DNA from: a virus
DNA length: 64,000 bases
Virus record (IMG/VR): IMGVR_UViG_3300036770_008686
Location: 1 to 64,000 of that record
Reading direction: 5' to 3' (one strand)
Shown: positions 16,494 to 25,430 of the stretch, piece after piece
How positions within the stretch are numbered: position 1 is the stretch's first letter
Layout: each line of letters starts with the position of its first letter
The notes under the pieces: generated by a model
The model's database searches: none
What the model was told of the DNA's origin: nothing
What the model saw: only the letters and a program-made list of their open reading frames with translations
Made by a program: the position numbers and the translations under genes

Positions 16494-17042
16494 TTAATAC
16501 CGATCATAATCATAATCATAATCATCTTCACGATCATCATAATAATCTTCGTAGTCCGGTGGGCTAAAATCTTTGTTATCAATTTCTTTGCTGAAAGCAT
16601 CGTAGATTTTATCTAAGTATTTGCTTGGAACTTCAACTGCGATTTTATTCGCATAATCAAATACAATTTCAGCACAAGTCACGGTTCTCTCTTCATCCCA
16701 ATCTTCTGGATAACAATCTTCAGGTGGACCAGAAATTCTACCTGGATCGTAGTGTCCGCTAACATCATATGAGATCGTAAGATCAACCTCTCTCATTGTT
16801 TTTTCTTCATTTTTTTCATAAAAATCTTTAATGAAATTTGCTGTTTTTTCATCAACAAATTCTTTTAAATCAGCATCAATATCATAAAAATAAAATTTTT
16901 CTACAATACCATTTTCGATCCAAACGTCAACTAAATTCTTTTTATCTTCTTCTTCAAAATAAGTCAAATTACTATTCGTTGATTTTAAAACCCTAACATC
17001 TATAGTAACACCAACGCTGTCTTCTCCTGAATAACTACCCAT
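16494..17042 (-). CDS. Acidic unknown protein with YD-repeat tail
   Basis: The 182-residue product is strongly acidic and ends in an Asp/Tyr tail (DDREDDYDYDYDRY). The middle contains VSGHYDPGRISGPPEDCYPE, a proline-rich loop. The tail may mimic nucleic acid or bind cations, but this is speculation. No family is recognised. Confidence 0.6.
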   Translation of the reverse strand: MGSYSGEDSVGVTIDVRVLKSTNSNLTYFEEEDKKNLVDVWIENGIVEKFYFYDIDADLKEFVDEKTANFIKDFYEKNEEKTMREVDLTISYDVSGHYDPGRISGPPEDCYPEDWDEERTVTCAEIVFDYANKIAVEVPSKYLDKIYDAFSKEIDNKDFSPPDYEDYYDDREDDYDYDYDRY

Positions 17043-17053
17043 TATTATGTTCC

Positions 17054-17365
17054 TTAATTTAAAAATTCTAAAACTATAGACAAAACATCAGTACTAATGT
17101 GTGGTTTCGATAACTTATTAATAGCTAAGTTTTTAAGATTTCTCTTTTCTTTGCTTGACAAGTTATTTGTGTCACCAATATATTTTTCCCAACTTTCTAC
17201 AAGTAATTTTTCTGCAATTGATAATTTAGAAATATCTTTGAAAGAATTATCCCAAATAGGCCCATCACTATAATGCTCTGTGCCTTCGGGCCAAGTGACA
17301 TAAATTTTTGTTTCCAAATCTCTCTTAAGCTCAGAGCCAACAGATTTTTTCCAGAATTTAAACAT
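17054..17365 (-). CDS. Unknown protein (103 residues)
   Basis: The frame extends to 17398, but the ATG at 17365 follows TAAAGGAGTAATA, an excellent ribosome site, and the region before it overlaps the DNA ligase gene. The product begins MFKFWKKSVGSELK. No domain is recognised. It is directly downstream of the ligase. Confidence 0.65.
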   Translation of the reverse strand: MFKFWKKSVGSELKRDLETKIYVTWPEGTEHYSDGPIWDNSFKDISKLSIAEKLLVESWEKYIGDTNNLSSKEKRNLKNLAINKLSKPHISTDVLSIVLEFLN

Positions 17366-17375
17366 TATTACTCCT

Positions 17376-18848
17376 TTAAGTGCTACGCCGATCTCCATGC
17401 AAATATTTAAAAGTAGGAAACCTTAAACTAGTTCCACCCTCTTGATTATTACTCTCTGCAAAATATTGAACAGTAATGACCTTGCCAATAATTTTTTGCG
17501 GGTCTTGATAAAACTCCTGCCTTTGTTCTATGCTGAATCCGCTTCCAACTCTTACTTGATGTCCTTTGTGTTGAATTGTAACACAACTAAGCATTTCTTC
17601 TTCTGCTTCCTGGCCATCACTAACATACCTAAACGGGCCCATTTCAACATCTATCACCTCGTATTCATCATCAAAAAAGCTCTTATATTTAAGAAGGTCT
17701 TTGCTTCGCTTTCCTTTATAAGGCTTGTCAGCTCTCAACATAAGACCTTCCCAGTTGTTTTGGGTTGATTTGGAAACCCATTGCTCAAAATGACAGTTAT
17801 CTTTAATTTTTTCTTGCTCTAGTACACTCAAGCAGGGACAAGTGTTGTTTTCCATTATTTTTTTCAAATCAGACAATCTAGCAGAAAATGGGCGATCATT
17901 GTTGCCTTTATTACTCCAAAACTCATTCTCTTTAAGCATGTCAAAAATCTTAAAAGAAGGGTTTGGAATAGTGTGATCTTTTTTACGAAGCTCTTTCATT
18001 ACTCCTTGAAAGTCTTCATTTCCATTTTCATCTACAAGACAAAGTTCGCCATCCAACACTACTCCCAAACCAATATCTGACTTTTTCAGTCCTAGAGCCT
18101 TTATACCATCTTTCACCACATCTAGTGTATCAAAAGTATTTCCAGCCCTTGATCTAAAATCAATTTGATAATCGTGCTTTTTTTCTCCGTATTCAACTCT
18201 TTCATTTATTATACTAACAAATGCAAAACATCTTACACCATCAATTTTTCTACTTACATACCAATCTTTGTCCCAATCTACAAGTTTGGGATCATATTTC
18301 TCGGCCAATGCAACGCTAAACTCAGGAATAAGATCAGGAATAGCCTTATTGATAATCTTATCGCTCGCCCTTGTTTTGAGATCTTTATCTATAACACAAT
18401 AGATAATATCCTTGAATTCAGGTATATCTTTGGTAAATAGATTAACCGATGCTATAGCATCGTGACCTGTAACATTTCTTCTAGACAAATCATCAAGAAG
18501 CCCAAAAAAGCATCCATAAGTTACTACCTCGCAACTACCTTTAATATCTGGGTTCTTTTTTATATTATCGCTAGTTACATTATAATGCTTTAATGGATGA
18601 TATGTATAGTACAGAACGCTTTTTGCAAAATCCACTAGGTCGAATTTTTCGTCATTATGCTTTTTGAGAACATCAACATTTTCTGGTTCATACACACAAT
18701 ATTTTTTAATAATATTGACTTTTTCAATTGTGCTGCTAGTGGCTCTAAGTTCTTCAATCATTTTTTGAACATAGCCAAACTTTTTGCAAACTTTTTCTAA
18801 GTTTTCAGCTTTTGTTTTTTCGATAATATTTTTGATGTTTTCCGGCAT
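17376..18848 (-). CDS. ATP-dependent DNA ligase (T4-like)
   Basis: The 490-residue length is near that of T4 DNA ligase. The catalytic lysine is K201 in YVSRKIDGVR (motif I). Motif III is SRAGNTF, IIIa VLDGELCLV with FKIFDML after it, motif IV WEGLMLRAD, motif V DLLKYKSFF. A C-terminal OB domain ends with KVITVQYFAE. The first 190 residues match the helical DNA-binding N-terminus of this family. It seals nicks in phage DNA. A second, WGR-type ligase is at 55431..56504. Confidence 0.9.
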   Translation of the reverse strand: MPENIKNIIEKTKAENLEKVCKKFGYVQKMIEELRATSSTIEKVNIIKKYCVYEPENVDVLKKHNDEKFDLVDFAKSVLYYTYHPLKHYNVTSDNIKKNPDIKGSCEVVTYGCFFGLLDDLSRRNVTGHDAIASVNLFTKDIPEFKDIIYCVIDKDLKTRASDKIINKAIPDLIPEFSVALAEKYDPKLVDWDKDWYVSRKIDGVRCFAFVSIINERVEYGEKKHDYQIDFRSRAGNTFDTLDVVKDGIKALGLKKSDIGLGVVLDGELCLVDENGNEDFQGVMKELRKKDHTIPNPSFKIFDMLKENEFWSNKGNNDRPFSARLSDLKKIMENNTCPCLSVLEQEKIKDNCHFEQWVSKSTQNNWEGLMLRADKPYKGKRSKDLLKYKSFFDDEYEVIDVEMGPFRYVSDGQEAEEEMLSCVTIQHKGHQVRVGSGFSIEQRQEFYQDPQKIIGKVITVQYFAESNNQEGGTSLRFPTFKYLHGDRRST

Positions 18849-19239
18849 TTTGTTTCAACTTCTTATATAAATAGTCTGTCCATTTACATCCTGGCGACAA
18901 AGCACCTGCATTAGATGCCATACGTACCCATCCGATAATTTTTTTTTCTGTTTTTTTTGGTATTTCTAAGTTAAGGTTTTTAGCAAACTCTACTATTCGA
19001 TTTAAAGTGATATTTATGAAATTAACTTTCACCTCAGGAGTCAACTCTATTAAACTCCCGTCAATAAAAGGAGGAAGTTCAATATTAATTATACTTTCTT
19101 GTTTTTCTTCTTTTAAATAGTCAACAAATTTCTTGCAATTATTGTCAAAGGCCATCAAGCCAGTTTTAAAATGTTTAATAAGATCATCAAGTATTTCATT
19201 AAACACTTCATCGGATTGTTCGATGTTTTTCATCCCCAA
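18805..19239 (-). CDS. Unknown protein (144 residues)
   Basis: A helical protein with a basic C-terminus (KLKQNAGKHQKYYRKNKS). It overlaps the ligase gene start by 44 bases and the upstream gene by 10. A GGTACG-like string lies inside it, about 75 bases before the ligase start. No family is recognised. Confidence 0.55.
   Translation of the reverse strand: MGMKNIEQSDEVFNEILDDLIKHFKTGLMAFDNNCKKFVDYLKEEKQESIINIELPPFIDGSLIELTPEVKVNFINITLNRIVEFAKNLNLEIPKKTEKKIIGWVRMASNAGALSPGCKWTDYLYKKLKQNAGKHQKYYRKNKS
18923..18945 (-). promoter_or_regulatory. Possible GGTACG element inside the gene before DNA ligase
   Basis: The minus strand reads AAATTATCGGATGGGTACG, within coding sequence (GWVRM). The A-run and GGGTACGT spacing resemble the intergenic elements and it lies 75 bases before the ligase start. 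It may be chance. Confidence 0.3.
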
Positions 19240-19550
19240 TAAACTAGAATATTGTTTTTTAATTTTTGTTCTAAATCTTCTACATTTTCTATTTTAATAA
19301 CTTCGTAGCTTTCACTTGTTATCATGTGCCATCTTCGTGATTCGTTGTTGTACTTTATTATGTGCTTCAATTTCTTTTTAACAGTTCTTCTTGATCGGCC
19401 GATGTAACTTGCCATCAAGAGCATATCACCTCCCTTTAGTAATATTTTTTTATAAATGTCAATAAAAACGGAGTTGGCTATAAATCCGGCTTCCACTTTT
19501 GGAAGATCATCCAAGTTTATAAAAACTCTTAACTTCGAATTACTATACAT
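19230..19550 (-). CDS. Unknown protein with possible HTH
   Basis: The 106-residue protein contains LLMASYIGRSRRTVKKKLKHI (about 43-63), which looks like a helix-turn-helix with a basic recognition helix. The N-terminus has a beta strand LRVFINLDDL. It overlaps both neighbours by a few bases. DNA binding is inferred from this segment only. Confidence 0.5.
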   Translation of the reverse strand: MYSNSKLRVFINLDDLPKVEAGFIANSVFIDIYKKILLKGGDMLLMASYIGRSRRTVKKKLKHIIKYNNESRRWHMITSESYEVIKIENVEDLEQKLKNNILVYWG

Positions 19551-20358
19551 TAATAGGCGTTATCTTTGCCGTATTGTTTATAGACTTTCTATTTCCTTTG
19601 CCTTGATATAATACTTTTTTCCCATCTGGTGTTTCGCTAATCAAAAAATATGTTGAGACATTTTTTTTCGAAACTTCATCAACCTGAGCATAGGTCAACC
19701 ATTCTTCGGATTGAAAAACTCTATAGTTATAGACACTTTCTTGAAAATTTTTAACATAGTATTGATACACATGATTACTTAATTTTTTTCCGGTGCTCAA
19801 TAATACAACATCGATTTCTTTTTTACCGCTTATTTTTAATTTATGGGTGGGTTTCCAAGAATAAAAGTTTTGAGAAAAGTTTTCATCGCTGCTAAACCCT
19901 GCAAGTTTGACAGCAAGTTTGAACTCTTTAATATCACTTTCATTTTTTAAAAGAGATAAATAGTTTATTATTTGGTTGCTTTTAATTATGTATTTTTCAA
20001 TCTCTTTCCACCTTCCTTTAACAACGTATTTGGAATAGAAAACTAAAATACTAGGATCGAATTGGTTTTTCATCCAAGTTTTTTCGCCAAAATAAACATT
20101 TTCACATATTTCTAATATTTTGTTTTCACCAATTTTCCATCTTTTTTTTATTACATTTTTAATGTAAAGACATAAAAACCGTATGTCAGAAGGAATGTCG
20201 TAGGGAAGATATAACAATCTATCTTCGTATCTTTTCCATCTTTTTTTCAAAATATTTTTAGAATATTCATAAGAATACTTTTTGTTTTCAAGAATAAAGG
20301 GCTCCAATTTTGGTTGAGGCTCAGATATTCTTTCGTATATTTTATGTACAAAAAACAT
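19543..20358 (-). CDS. Helical-repeat protein of the Y(A/S)xxV(L/I)KxR family
   Basis: Three degenerate repeats are visible in the first 130 residues: YEYSKNILKKRWKRYEDRLL, LYIKNVIKKRWKIGENKILE and FYSKYVVKGRWKEIEKYI. The C-terminal half is a different, beta-rich region ending DGKKVLYQGKGN. The repeats match those at 8087, 15383, 38513 and 40594. Function is unknown. Confidence 0.6.
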   Translation of the reverse strand: MFFVHKIYERISEPQPKLEPFILENKKYSYEYSKNILKKRWKRYEDRLLYLPYDIPSDIRFLCLYIKNVIKKRWKIGENKILEICENVYFGEKTWMKNQFDPSILVFYSKYVVKGRWKEIEKYIIKSNQIINYLSLLKNESDIKEFKLAVKLAGFSSDENFSQNFYSWKPTHKLKISGKKEIDVVLLSTGKKLSNHVYQYYVKNFQESVYNYRVFQSEEWLTYAQVDEVSKKNVSTYFLISETPDGKKVLYQGKGNRKSINNTAKITPINV

Positions 20359-20359
20359 A

Positions 20360-21418
20360 TTAAAATGGAGTTTTTAGTTGAGAAACTTCTTCGTGCTTTT
20401 TAGTCCACTGTTCTTTCGACCAATCCAAATCATAGCTTTCGTTTAATTTGTGCAACTCTGCAATAGTGTCAAAAATTATTCTATAAAAAGATCCGTCTTT
20501 ATAGTTGTACTCTTTTCTAAAATCTTTTAATTTATAACAATTAGCCAATGCAAGAGTCGCATTGTTTATTTCAAAGTGAGCCAGCTTTAATATTGTAGAA
20601 GGAAGCTTATTTAAATAACTAATTAAATCAATAGGATTATTAGCATTTATATAGTTTTCTTTGCTAGGCGAGGGCTTACGAATGCTCTTAAGTTGCATCT
20701 CTGGTAGTTTACATAAATCATTTTTAGACTTAATAGAAATTAACCTATTTTTGCTAAAGCTGTTTTCACACAATTTTTTCCACAAACTTTTTGGAAAATA
20801 TTTTTCTAGTTCGTTTGTTCTCATTCCTGAGTAAAAAACAAATGGAATCATATTACATTGATTATTTCTTTTTGTTTCATTTAAAAGTTCTATATTTTTA
20901 TGGAGCAAATGAACACTGTTTTCGTCTATGCAAAGAAATCCTACTTTTTTGAAATTTTCTATTCTAAATCTTTTTGAATAGCAAAACTGGGAAAAGTAGG
21001 GCTTTATTTCCCATATATCTCTCATTATTTGATTAAATATTTTTCTAAATACAGCCGCCCTTATTCCATACTTTTTATAAAAACCAACATACATTAGTTT
21101 TTTATATTCTTTGTGATATTTTTCTCTCAATACGTTACTATGCTGCCATTCATTTTGGCGAGTCATAAAAACATCAAGCGTAGAACTGTTTTTACCAAGA
21201 GTATTTAAACAATAATCTTCAAAAGACTCTATTTGATAGGTGCCAGCAAACATCTCGCAAACAACTTTTGTTTGTGAGATGAAATTAAATTCACTCCAAC
21301 TTCTTTCTAAACCTTCTGATTGAAACACAAGAGTGTTATCCTCCCTGAATAACTTGCTCTTGTACTTAGAAAGATCTATAGTCATAAGGAGTGTCTTGGT
21401 CTGTTGGTAATTCCTCAT
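20360..21418 (-). CDS. Unknown protein (352 residues)
   Basis: A large charged protein without recognised motifs; basic helices around 85-160 (KYHKEYKKLMY, YGIRAAVFRKIFN). The start is uncertain: ATG 21418 overlaps a short upstream ORF, and ATG 21385 (MTIDLSKYKSK) is an alternative; neither has a strong ribosome site. The stop lies one base before the repeat-protein start. Confidence 0.55.
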   Translation of the reverse strand: MRNYQQTKTLLMTIDLSKYKSKLFREDNTLVFQSEGLERSWSEFNFISQTKVVCEMFAGTYQIESFEDYCLNTLGKNSSTLDVFMTRQNEWQHSNVLREKYHKEYKKLMYVGFYKKYGIRAAVFRKIFNQIMRDIWEIKPYFSQFCYSKRFRIENFKKVGFLCIDENSVHLLHKNIELLNETKRNNQCNMIPFVFYSGMRTNELEKYFPKSLWKKLCENSFSKNRLISIKSKNDLCKLPEMQLKSIRKPSPSKENYINANNPIDLISYLNKLPSTILKLAHFEINNATLALANCYKLKDFRKEYNYKDGSFYRIIFDTIAELHKLNESYDLDWSKEQWTKKHEEVSQLKTPF

Positions 21419-21467
21419 ACAAATCAGATTCGTTTTCTAAGTAAGGACTAACTTCTGGATATATCAT
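21366..21467 (-). CDS. Possible small acidic protein (33 residues)
   Basis: A short ORF (MIYPEVSPYLENESDLYEEL...) starts six bases after tRNA-Gln and overlaps the following gene. It has no clear ribosome site. It is acidic, unlike a random translation of AT-rich DNA, but support is weak. Confidence 0.3.
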   Translation of the reverse strand: MIYPEVSPYLENESDLYEELPTDQDTPYDYRSF

Positions 21468-21472
21468 TCTAA

Positions 21473-21545
21473 ATGCCCGGGCTGGAGTCGAACCAGCAAC
21501 CTAGGGAACCAAAATCCCTTGCTCTACCAATTAAGCTACCGGGCA
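21473..21545 (-). tRNA. tRNA-Gln (UUG)
   Basis: Acceptor TGCCCGG/CCGGGCA with the U1-A72 pair that marks tRNA-Gln, D-stem GCTT/GAGC, anticodon stem AGGGA/TCCCT with loop TTTTGGT (anticodon UUG), T-arm GCTGG TTCGACT CCAGC. The discriminator is U rather than the usual G. CCA is not encoded. Confidence 0.9.
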
Positions 21546-21576
21546 AAATAACAACAAAAATATTATAGAACAAAAA

Positions 21577-21861
21577 CTAGATTTTTGGAAGAGTTTTTTC
21601 CTCTTCTTTAAGAGGAGGATCAATTTTATTGATTCCGGTGCTCATTTCGGTGTAAATCAAATTTTTTCTACACAAATCAATACTCTCATAAACCGCTTCA
21701 TTGAGTTTTTTATGATCTTTCAAAGAACGCTCTAAATTGGTGCGAATTGTTGCCAAAACTTTGATAAGATCGCAATTACGCTCAGCAACCCTTCTACTTT
21801 TCTCTTCTTGTTGGTTTATATAAGATTGAATATTATTAATTGATTCTAAGACGTTCATCAT
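21577..21861 (-). CDS. Unknown coiled-coil protein (94 residues)
   Basis: The middle is a long amphipathic helix (about 8-75) with heptad-like hydrophobics, so a coiled coil is likely. The C-terminus is charged. The ORF starts MMNVLES; either Met may be used. It lies one base after the next upstream gene. Confidence 0.55.
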   Translation of the reverse strand: MMNVLESINNIQSYINQQEEKSRRVAERNCDLIKVLATIRTNLERSLKDHKKLNEAVYESIDLCRKNLIYTEMSTGINKIDPPLKEEEKTLPKI

Positions 21862-21862
21862 A

Positions 21863-22096
21863 TCAATCTCCGGATATATTTTTAAAATAATATTCTGTTA
21901 TTATCTCTTTTACCTTGAAAGCAGCAGTTGTCAAGTGAACATTTTCATAAAAAGATTCTTCTATGCAAGATTCTACTTGGCTTGTTGCCAATAAAGGAAG
22001 TGGATAAAGATCTTCATGAAGGGTGTTTTGTGACCATTCATTTTCATAATACCAATCTACAAGATTTTTGTAATCTTCAAAACATTCAATATTCAT
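21863..22096 (-). CDS. Unknown protein (77 residues)
   Basis: Acidic and aromatic (FEDYKNLVDWYYENEW). It lies ten bases downstream of the HTH regulator gene and probably shares its message. No family is recognised. Confidence 0.55.
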   Translation of the reverse strand: MNIECFEDYKNLVDWYYENEWSQNTLHEDLYPLPLLATSQVESCIEESFYENVHLTTAAFKVKEIITEYYFKNISGD

Positions 22097-22105
22097 TTTT
22101 ATCTT

Positions 22106-22432
22106 TCAAAAAAACAAATCTTCTTCCTTGGACTCAGTAGGATTAGAAAAACTTTCCTCTTTAGTTGTTTCCTCTTTTTCAATTTCTCCAAGAAGTTTGC
22201 TAACAAGAGACTTAGCAGCACACACATTCATTCCAGAAGATGAATTCTTGGAAAGATCAGGCAAATCAATTCCCATATTACGAAACTTTTTAGCCTTAAC
22301 ACTCACAGCAGCAGGAGTGACACCAAGTTGACGAGCAATATCAGATTGGTTCTTGCCAGTCTTATAAGCATCAATCCAAATAGTGATAAAGTTTTCCATG
22401 TCAATACCAGAACCAGCAACAGGACGACCCAT
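22106..22432 (-). CDS. HTH DNA-binding regulator
   Basis: Residues about 28-52 (KNQSDIARQLGVTPAAVSVK) form a clear helix-turn-helix: a positioning helix with Q-S-D-I-A, a turn at LGVT and a recognition helix PAAVSVKAKK. The C-terminus is acidic and poor in structure. Related proteins are at the left edge of the window and at 45997..46275. It is preceded by a GGTACG element and shows stronger codon bias than its neighbours, suggesting high expression. Confidence 0.75.
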   Translation of the reverse strand: MGRPVAGSGIDMENFITIWIDAYKTGKNQSDIARQLGVTPAAVSVKAKKFRNMGIDLPDLSKNSSSGMNVCAAKSLVSKLLGEIEKEETTKEESFSNPTESKEEDLFF

Positions 22433-22484
22433 AAATTCACCTTTACTGTAGAAGATTTTTCCCGACGACCGGACAAGAGAGAGA

Positions 22485-22509
22485 CGTACCGACCCTGTAA
22501 CCAGCTAAA
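22485..22509 (-). promoter_or_regulatory. GGTACG element upstream of HTH gene 22432
   Basis: The minus strand reads TTTAGCTGGTTACAGGGTC then GGTACG, about 53 bases before the start codon. GGTTACAGGGT is shared with the element at 137..155, which also precedes an HTH gene. Confidence 0.6.
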
Positions 22510-22969
22510 TAGCTTTTTTCTGTTCTTTAAAGCTAAAAAGTTTCATTCTTTTATAATCATAAATTATTTCTAAAAAAATGTAATCACACTTATTATCGTT
22601 TTGAATTTTTGAATTATGTAACTGTCTAATATTTACTGCTGGTTCGTCTACTATTACATTGCAGCAATTCCAATAGTAACGCTTAGGTATTACTTTAAAG
22701 CCACTTATAGACACAAACTTTTGATAGGCGTTTTCGTCATCAGTAAAATTTAAAAAAAATTTAAAATCAAAAGGATTGTACTTCATCATTTCTGACAAAA
22801 CAACTGGATAATTCTTTATTTCAATTAAATTATGTTTTGTTTTTTCTTTTTTTATTTCGTTTATTATTTCTTCCCCAATGTTTAAAGTTTCAAAATCAAC
22901 CCTTTCTTTTTCAATTTCAACAAAAGGGGTTATTCCTGTTATTAACTCGAGCACCTTAAATTTTGGCAC
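22505..22969 (-). CDS. Unknown protein (154 residues)
   Basis: An alpha/beta protein with FKVIPKRYYWNCCNVIVDEP in the C-terminal half. No recognised domain or catalytic motif. Its end overlaps the GGTACG element. Confidence 0.5.
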   Translation of the reverse strand: MPKFKVLELITGITPFVEIEKERVDFETLNIGEEIINEIKKEKTKHNLIEIKNYPVVLSEMMKYNPFDFKFFLNFTDDENAYQKFVSISGFKVIPKRYYWNCCNVIVDEPAVNIRQLHNSKIQNDNKCDYIFLEIIYDYKRMKLFSFKEQKKAI

Positions 22970-22988
22970 AACTTACACCTTTTTTGGT

Positions 22989-23354
22989 TTAGATATTTTG
23001 CTTCACTTTGAAGTTGTTTAAAGTTTTGTTTATTCTATACCAATTCTTGGTTTGACAATTAAACACATAACCTTTACCTAGGCTACAAGAGCTACTCCCT
23101 CCATCTGAATAGTTGTACGTCAAATGTAGGTCGTGAATAATATATTTATCATCTTTTTCTTTTATTAAGTTAAAACTACTAAACCTACAATTTACAAAAG
23201 TATGTTTAAATATTCCTAAATCTTTTATAAGGAAGTCTGTGCTTGTTAATAAGATTCCTTTTGGACGAACTTGAATTGATAAAGAAACTTCTACTCCAAA
23301 ATCCTCTTTCAGCAGCAATTCTAGTTGACTAAGATTTAATTCGGGTTTATTCAT
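22989..23354 (-). CDS. Unknown protein (121 residues)
   Basis: The first ATG is at 23354, overlapping the upstream stop as GATGAATAA. The protein is beta-rich (DKYIIHDLHLTYNYSDGGSS). No family is recognised. Confidence 0.55.
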   Translation of the reverse strand: MNKPELNLSQLELLLKEDFGVEVSLSIQVRPKGILLTSTDFLIKDLGIFKHTFVNCRFSSFNLIKEKDDKYIIHDLHLTYNYSDGGSSSCSLGKGYVFNCQTKNWYRINKTLNNFKVKQNI

Positions 23355-23538
23355 CAAGAAGTTTTCTTGCTAAGCCTAAAAGCCTTTCTGCCCTCTGTAA
23401 CTCGTCTCTATCCATTTTAATGAAGCCCTTACCAATACCGGTGGAATAAATGCTCAGAGCATTTACAATAGTTTTAATGTCGTATTTATTTTCTTTGCTT
23501 AAAAAGTTGAATAATTTTTGAAGAACATCTTCATTCAT
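23347..23538 (-). CDS. Unknown protein (63 residues)
   Basis: The frame opens with TTG at 23571, but ATG 23538 (MNEDVLQKLFNFL) lies after AAAGGAACTAGA and overlaps the upstream gene by only eight bases. Helical throughout (LQRAERLLGLARKLLDE). No family is recognised. Confidence 0.55.
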   Translation of the reverse strand: MNEDVLQKLFNFLSKENKYDIKTIVNALSIYSTGIGKGFIKMDRDELQRAERLLGLARKLLDE

Positions 23539-23920
23539 AAACTCTAGTTCCTTTGCTTTGCAAAGATCCAACTTTTTTTTCTACAACAACAAAATATTCT
23601 TCTTCTCCATCTACTTCTGGTAGGTAATCAGCCTCTAAGCCTCTTGCCTCTAGCCAATCAAGTTCGTTGCTGCATTTTTCACTAAAAGACTTTTTTGCTT
23701 CAAAGTTTAAATCTTTAGCATATTCCTGTACTTTCTCTAAAGCAAAATTAGCCTCTTCTAAGGTTGAATATTGTTTGTAAGCTTCTAAATGAGTGTCGCT
23801 TCCCCACCAACCACCTTCTTCTGGTCCTCCGTAATAAGGAACTTTTACATAAAGAGAAACAAAAAAAGATTCTGGTGTTTTTGCATCGTTGCAAATTTTG
23901 TAAAAACTTTCTTTGATCAT
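23531..23920 (-). CDS. Unknown protein with YYGGPEEGGWWG motif
   Basis: SLYVKVPYYGGPEEGGWWGS (about 22-41) followed by a predicted helix is a signature I recognise from small uncharacterised proteins in phages and bacteria. Function is unknown. Its start codon lies in one copy of a 31-bp tandem duplication, so a nine-codon mini-ORF with the same ribosome site sits immediately before it. Confidence 0.65.
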   Translation of the reverse strand: MIKESFYKICNDAKTPESFFVSLYVKVPYYGGPEEGGWWGSDTHLEAYKQYSTLEEANFALEKVQEYAKDLNFEAKKSFSEKCSNELDWLEARGLEADYLPEVDGEEEYFVVVEKKVGSLQSKGTRVYE

Positions 23921-23973
23921 TTTAACCTTCCAAATTAGTGAGTTTGATCATTTTAACCTTCCAAATTAGTGAG
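23912..23973. repeat. 31-bp perfect tandem duplication over a start codon
   Basis: Bases 23912-23942 and 23943-23973 are identical. Each copy holds, on the minus strand, a stop codon context, the ribosome site GGAAGG and ATGATCAAA. One copy serves the 23531..23920 gene; the other starts the mini-ORF MIKLTNLEG, which ends just before that gene's ATG. Confidence 0.9.
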
Positions 23974-24841
23974 TTTGTAACTCTTGAAAACTACCTAAAT
24001 ATTTGTAATAATGTGGTCTTTCATACCATTTTTCAAAAAAATCTTTAAAGTTGTTCACAATTTCTTCAACTTGATTGTCTGGCATTTTTATATCGTAAAC
24101 TAAAAACTCTATTTCACGATTAAAACTCTCCTCGCTAATATTATAGTCTTCTTCCATTTCTAGATACCGACTATTAATATTACTAGTACTGGTTTTAATA
24201 GGGTGTGGCTTAATTCCAAAAACCTTAGCTAATTTAATACAATCGCTAATAGCCATTATTGTGGAGAAATCTGTTGAGTCTGGTGTTATGATAATGTCTT
24301 GAAATTCACCATAAATTTCTTCAAATTTGACTTTATTGTTTAAAAAATTATTTAAAGCTTTTTTTTGGCCACAATAATTATTATGAGTCAAATATTCATT
24401 TAATATTTGCTCACGATCCATTAAGCTTTTTGTAAAATCTAGCCTCATCTCTGAACCTCCGCCCCTAAATTCAGCAATTTTATAATTAACTTTACACAAG
24501 TAAGCATACACAATTACAAATGAATTAAAACCTAAATATTTTATAAAGTTTTTTGGTATATACCAACTATCTTCATATGCACACCCTTCTTCCTCTGCTT
24601 GTGATTCTATCCAAACTTTAACCAACGCAGCAAGATTTTCACAAGTCAAAGAAAACCAACCATGAAGATCATTAGTTTCTTTATCTTTTTTGCATTGTTT
24701 TTTAAATTTTTTAGAATCAAAATTTAAATCTGATATTGGTCTTTTGCCTGCTAATACTTGATCTATTAGGCTGATTTTTTCTTCGTCTAGGCTGCGGCCA
24801 TCAGTAGTTATTAGATCAAAATGTGCTGGAAGATCGTTCAT
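23966..24841 (-). CDS. Unknown protein (291 residues)
   Basis: A mixed protein with FRGGGSEMRLDF near the middle and a tyrosine-rich C-terminus (YERPHYYKYLGSF). No catalytic motif is recognised. The stop codon is within the duplicated 31-bp unit. Confidence 0.55.
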   Translation of the reverse strand: MNDLPAHFDLITTDGRSLDEEKISLIDQVLAGKRPISDLNFDSKKFKKQCKKDKETNDLHGWFSLTCENLAALVKVWIESQAEEEGCAYEDSWYIPKNFIKYLGFNSFVIVYAYLCKVNYKIAEFRGGGSEMRLDFTKSLMDREQILNEYLTHNNYCGQKKALNNFLNNKVKFEEIYGEFQDIIITPDSTDFSTIMAISDCIKLAKVFGIKPHPIKTSTSNINSRYLEMEEDYNISEESFNREIEFLVYDIKMPDNQVEEIVNNFKDFFEKWYERPHYYKYLGSFQELQTH

Positions 24842-24853
24842 GAAACTTTAACT

Positions 24854-25426
24854 CTAGTTAAGATGAATATTTGACAGATCAAATATCGCTGTTTTGATTT
24901 GCTCGCTTAAATTAATATTTTGTCCATAATTTCTTAAATTAAGAGATGTGGGCAAAAAAGGAATATCATTCTTTTGAAAAGAATAATCATCATAATCTTT
25001 TTCACTACACATATCAAATCTTTCTAGTTTAACTTCCCCTTCATTATCTATATAAAATATTTCCCATCCATAAAAATAAGCATCGGGGTGAACAAAATTA
25101 TCGCTATTTGTTTTACTTCCACCCATAAAACGCCAATATGTCCCTATAAGGTCTAAACCAGTCTTTTCTTGTTCGTATGAATCCAAAAATTTTATTACAG
25201 AAAAATATTCACGCAAGTGTTTGGCAGTTTTGTTTTTAGAATTTATTCCAATACATCTAATGTCTGGTTTTAACTCTACACGAATTCCAAAACTTTTTCC
25301 ATCTGGGTCGGCATCAGCCCAATGATATTGCTCAGAAACCAAAATTAAACAATCAATATTTGATTTTTTAAATATTGACTTGATTTTGTTTTCAACTATT
25401 TTTTGGTAATTTTCGAGTGCATTCAT
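24854..25426 (-). CDS. Unknown protein (190 residues)
   Basis: Segments EQYHWADADPDGKSFGIRVE and IGTYWRFMGGSKTNSD look like a compact globular domain with conserved aromatic and acidic residues; a nuclease or binding role cannot be told. It lies four bases after the upstream gene. Confidence 0.5.
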   Translation of the reverse strand: MNALENYQKIVENKIKSIFKKSNIDCLILVSEQYHWADADPDGKSFGIRVELKPDIRCIGINSKNKTAKHLREYFSVIKFLDSYEQEKTGLDLIGTYWRFMGGSKTNSDNFVHPDAYFYGWEIFYIDNEGEVKLERFDMCSEKDYDDYSFQKNDIPFLPTSLNLRNYGQNINLSEQIKTAIFDLSNIHLN

Positions 25427-25430
25427 AAAT

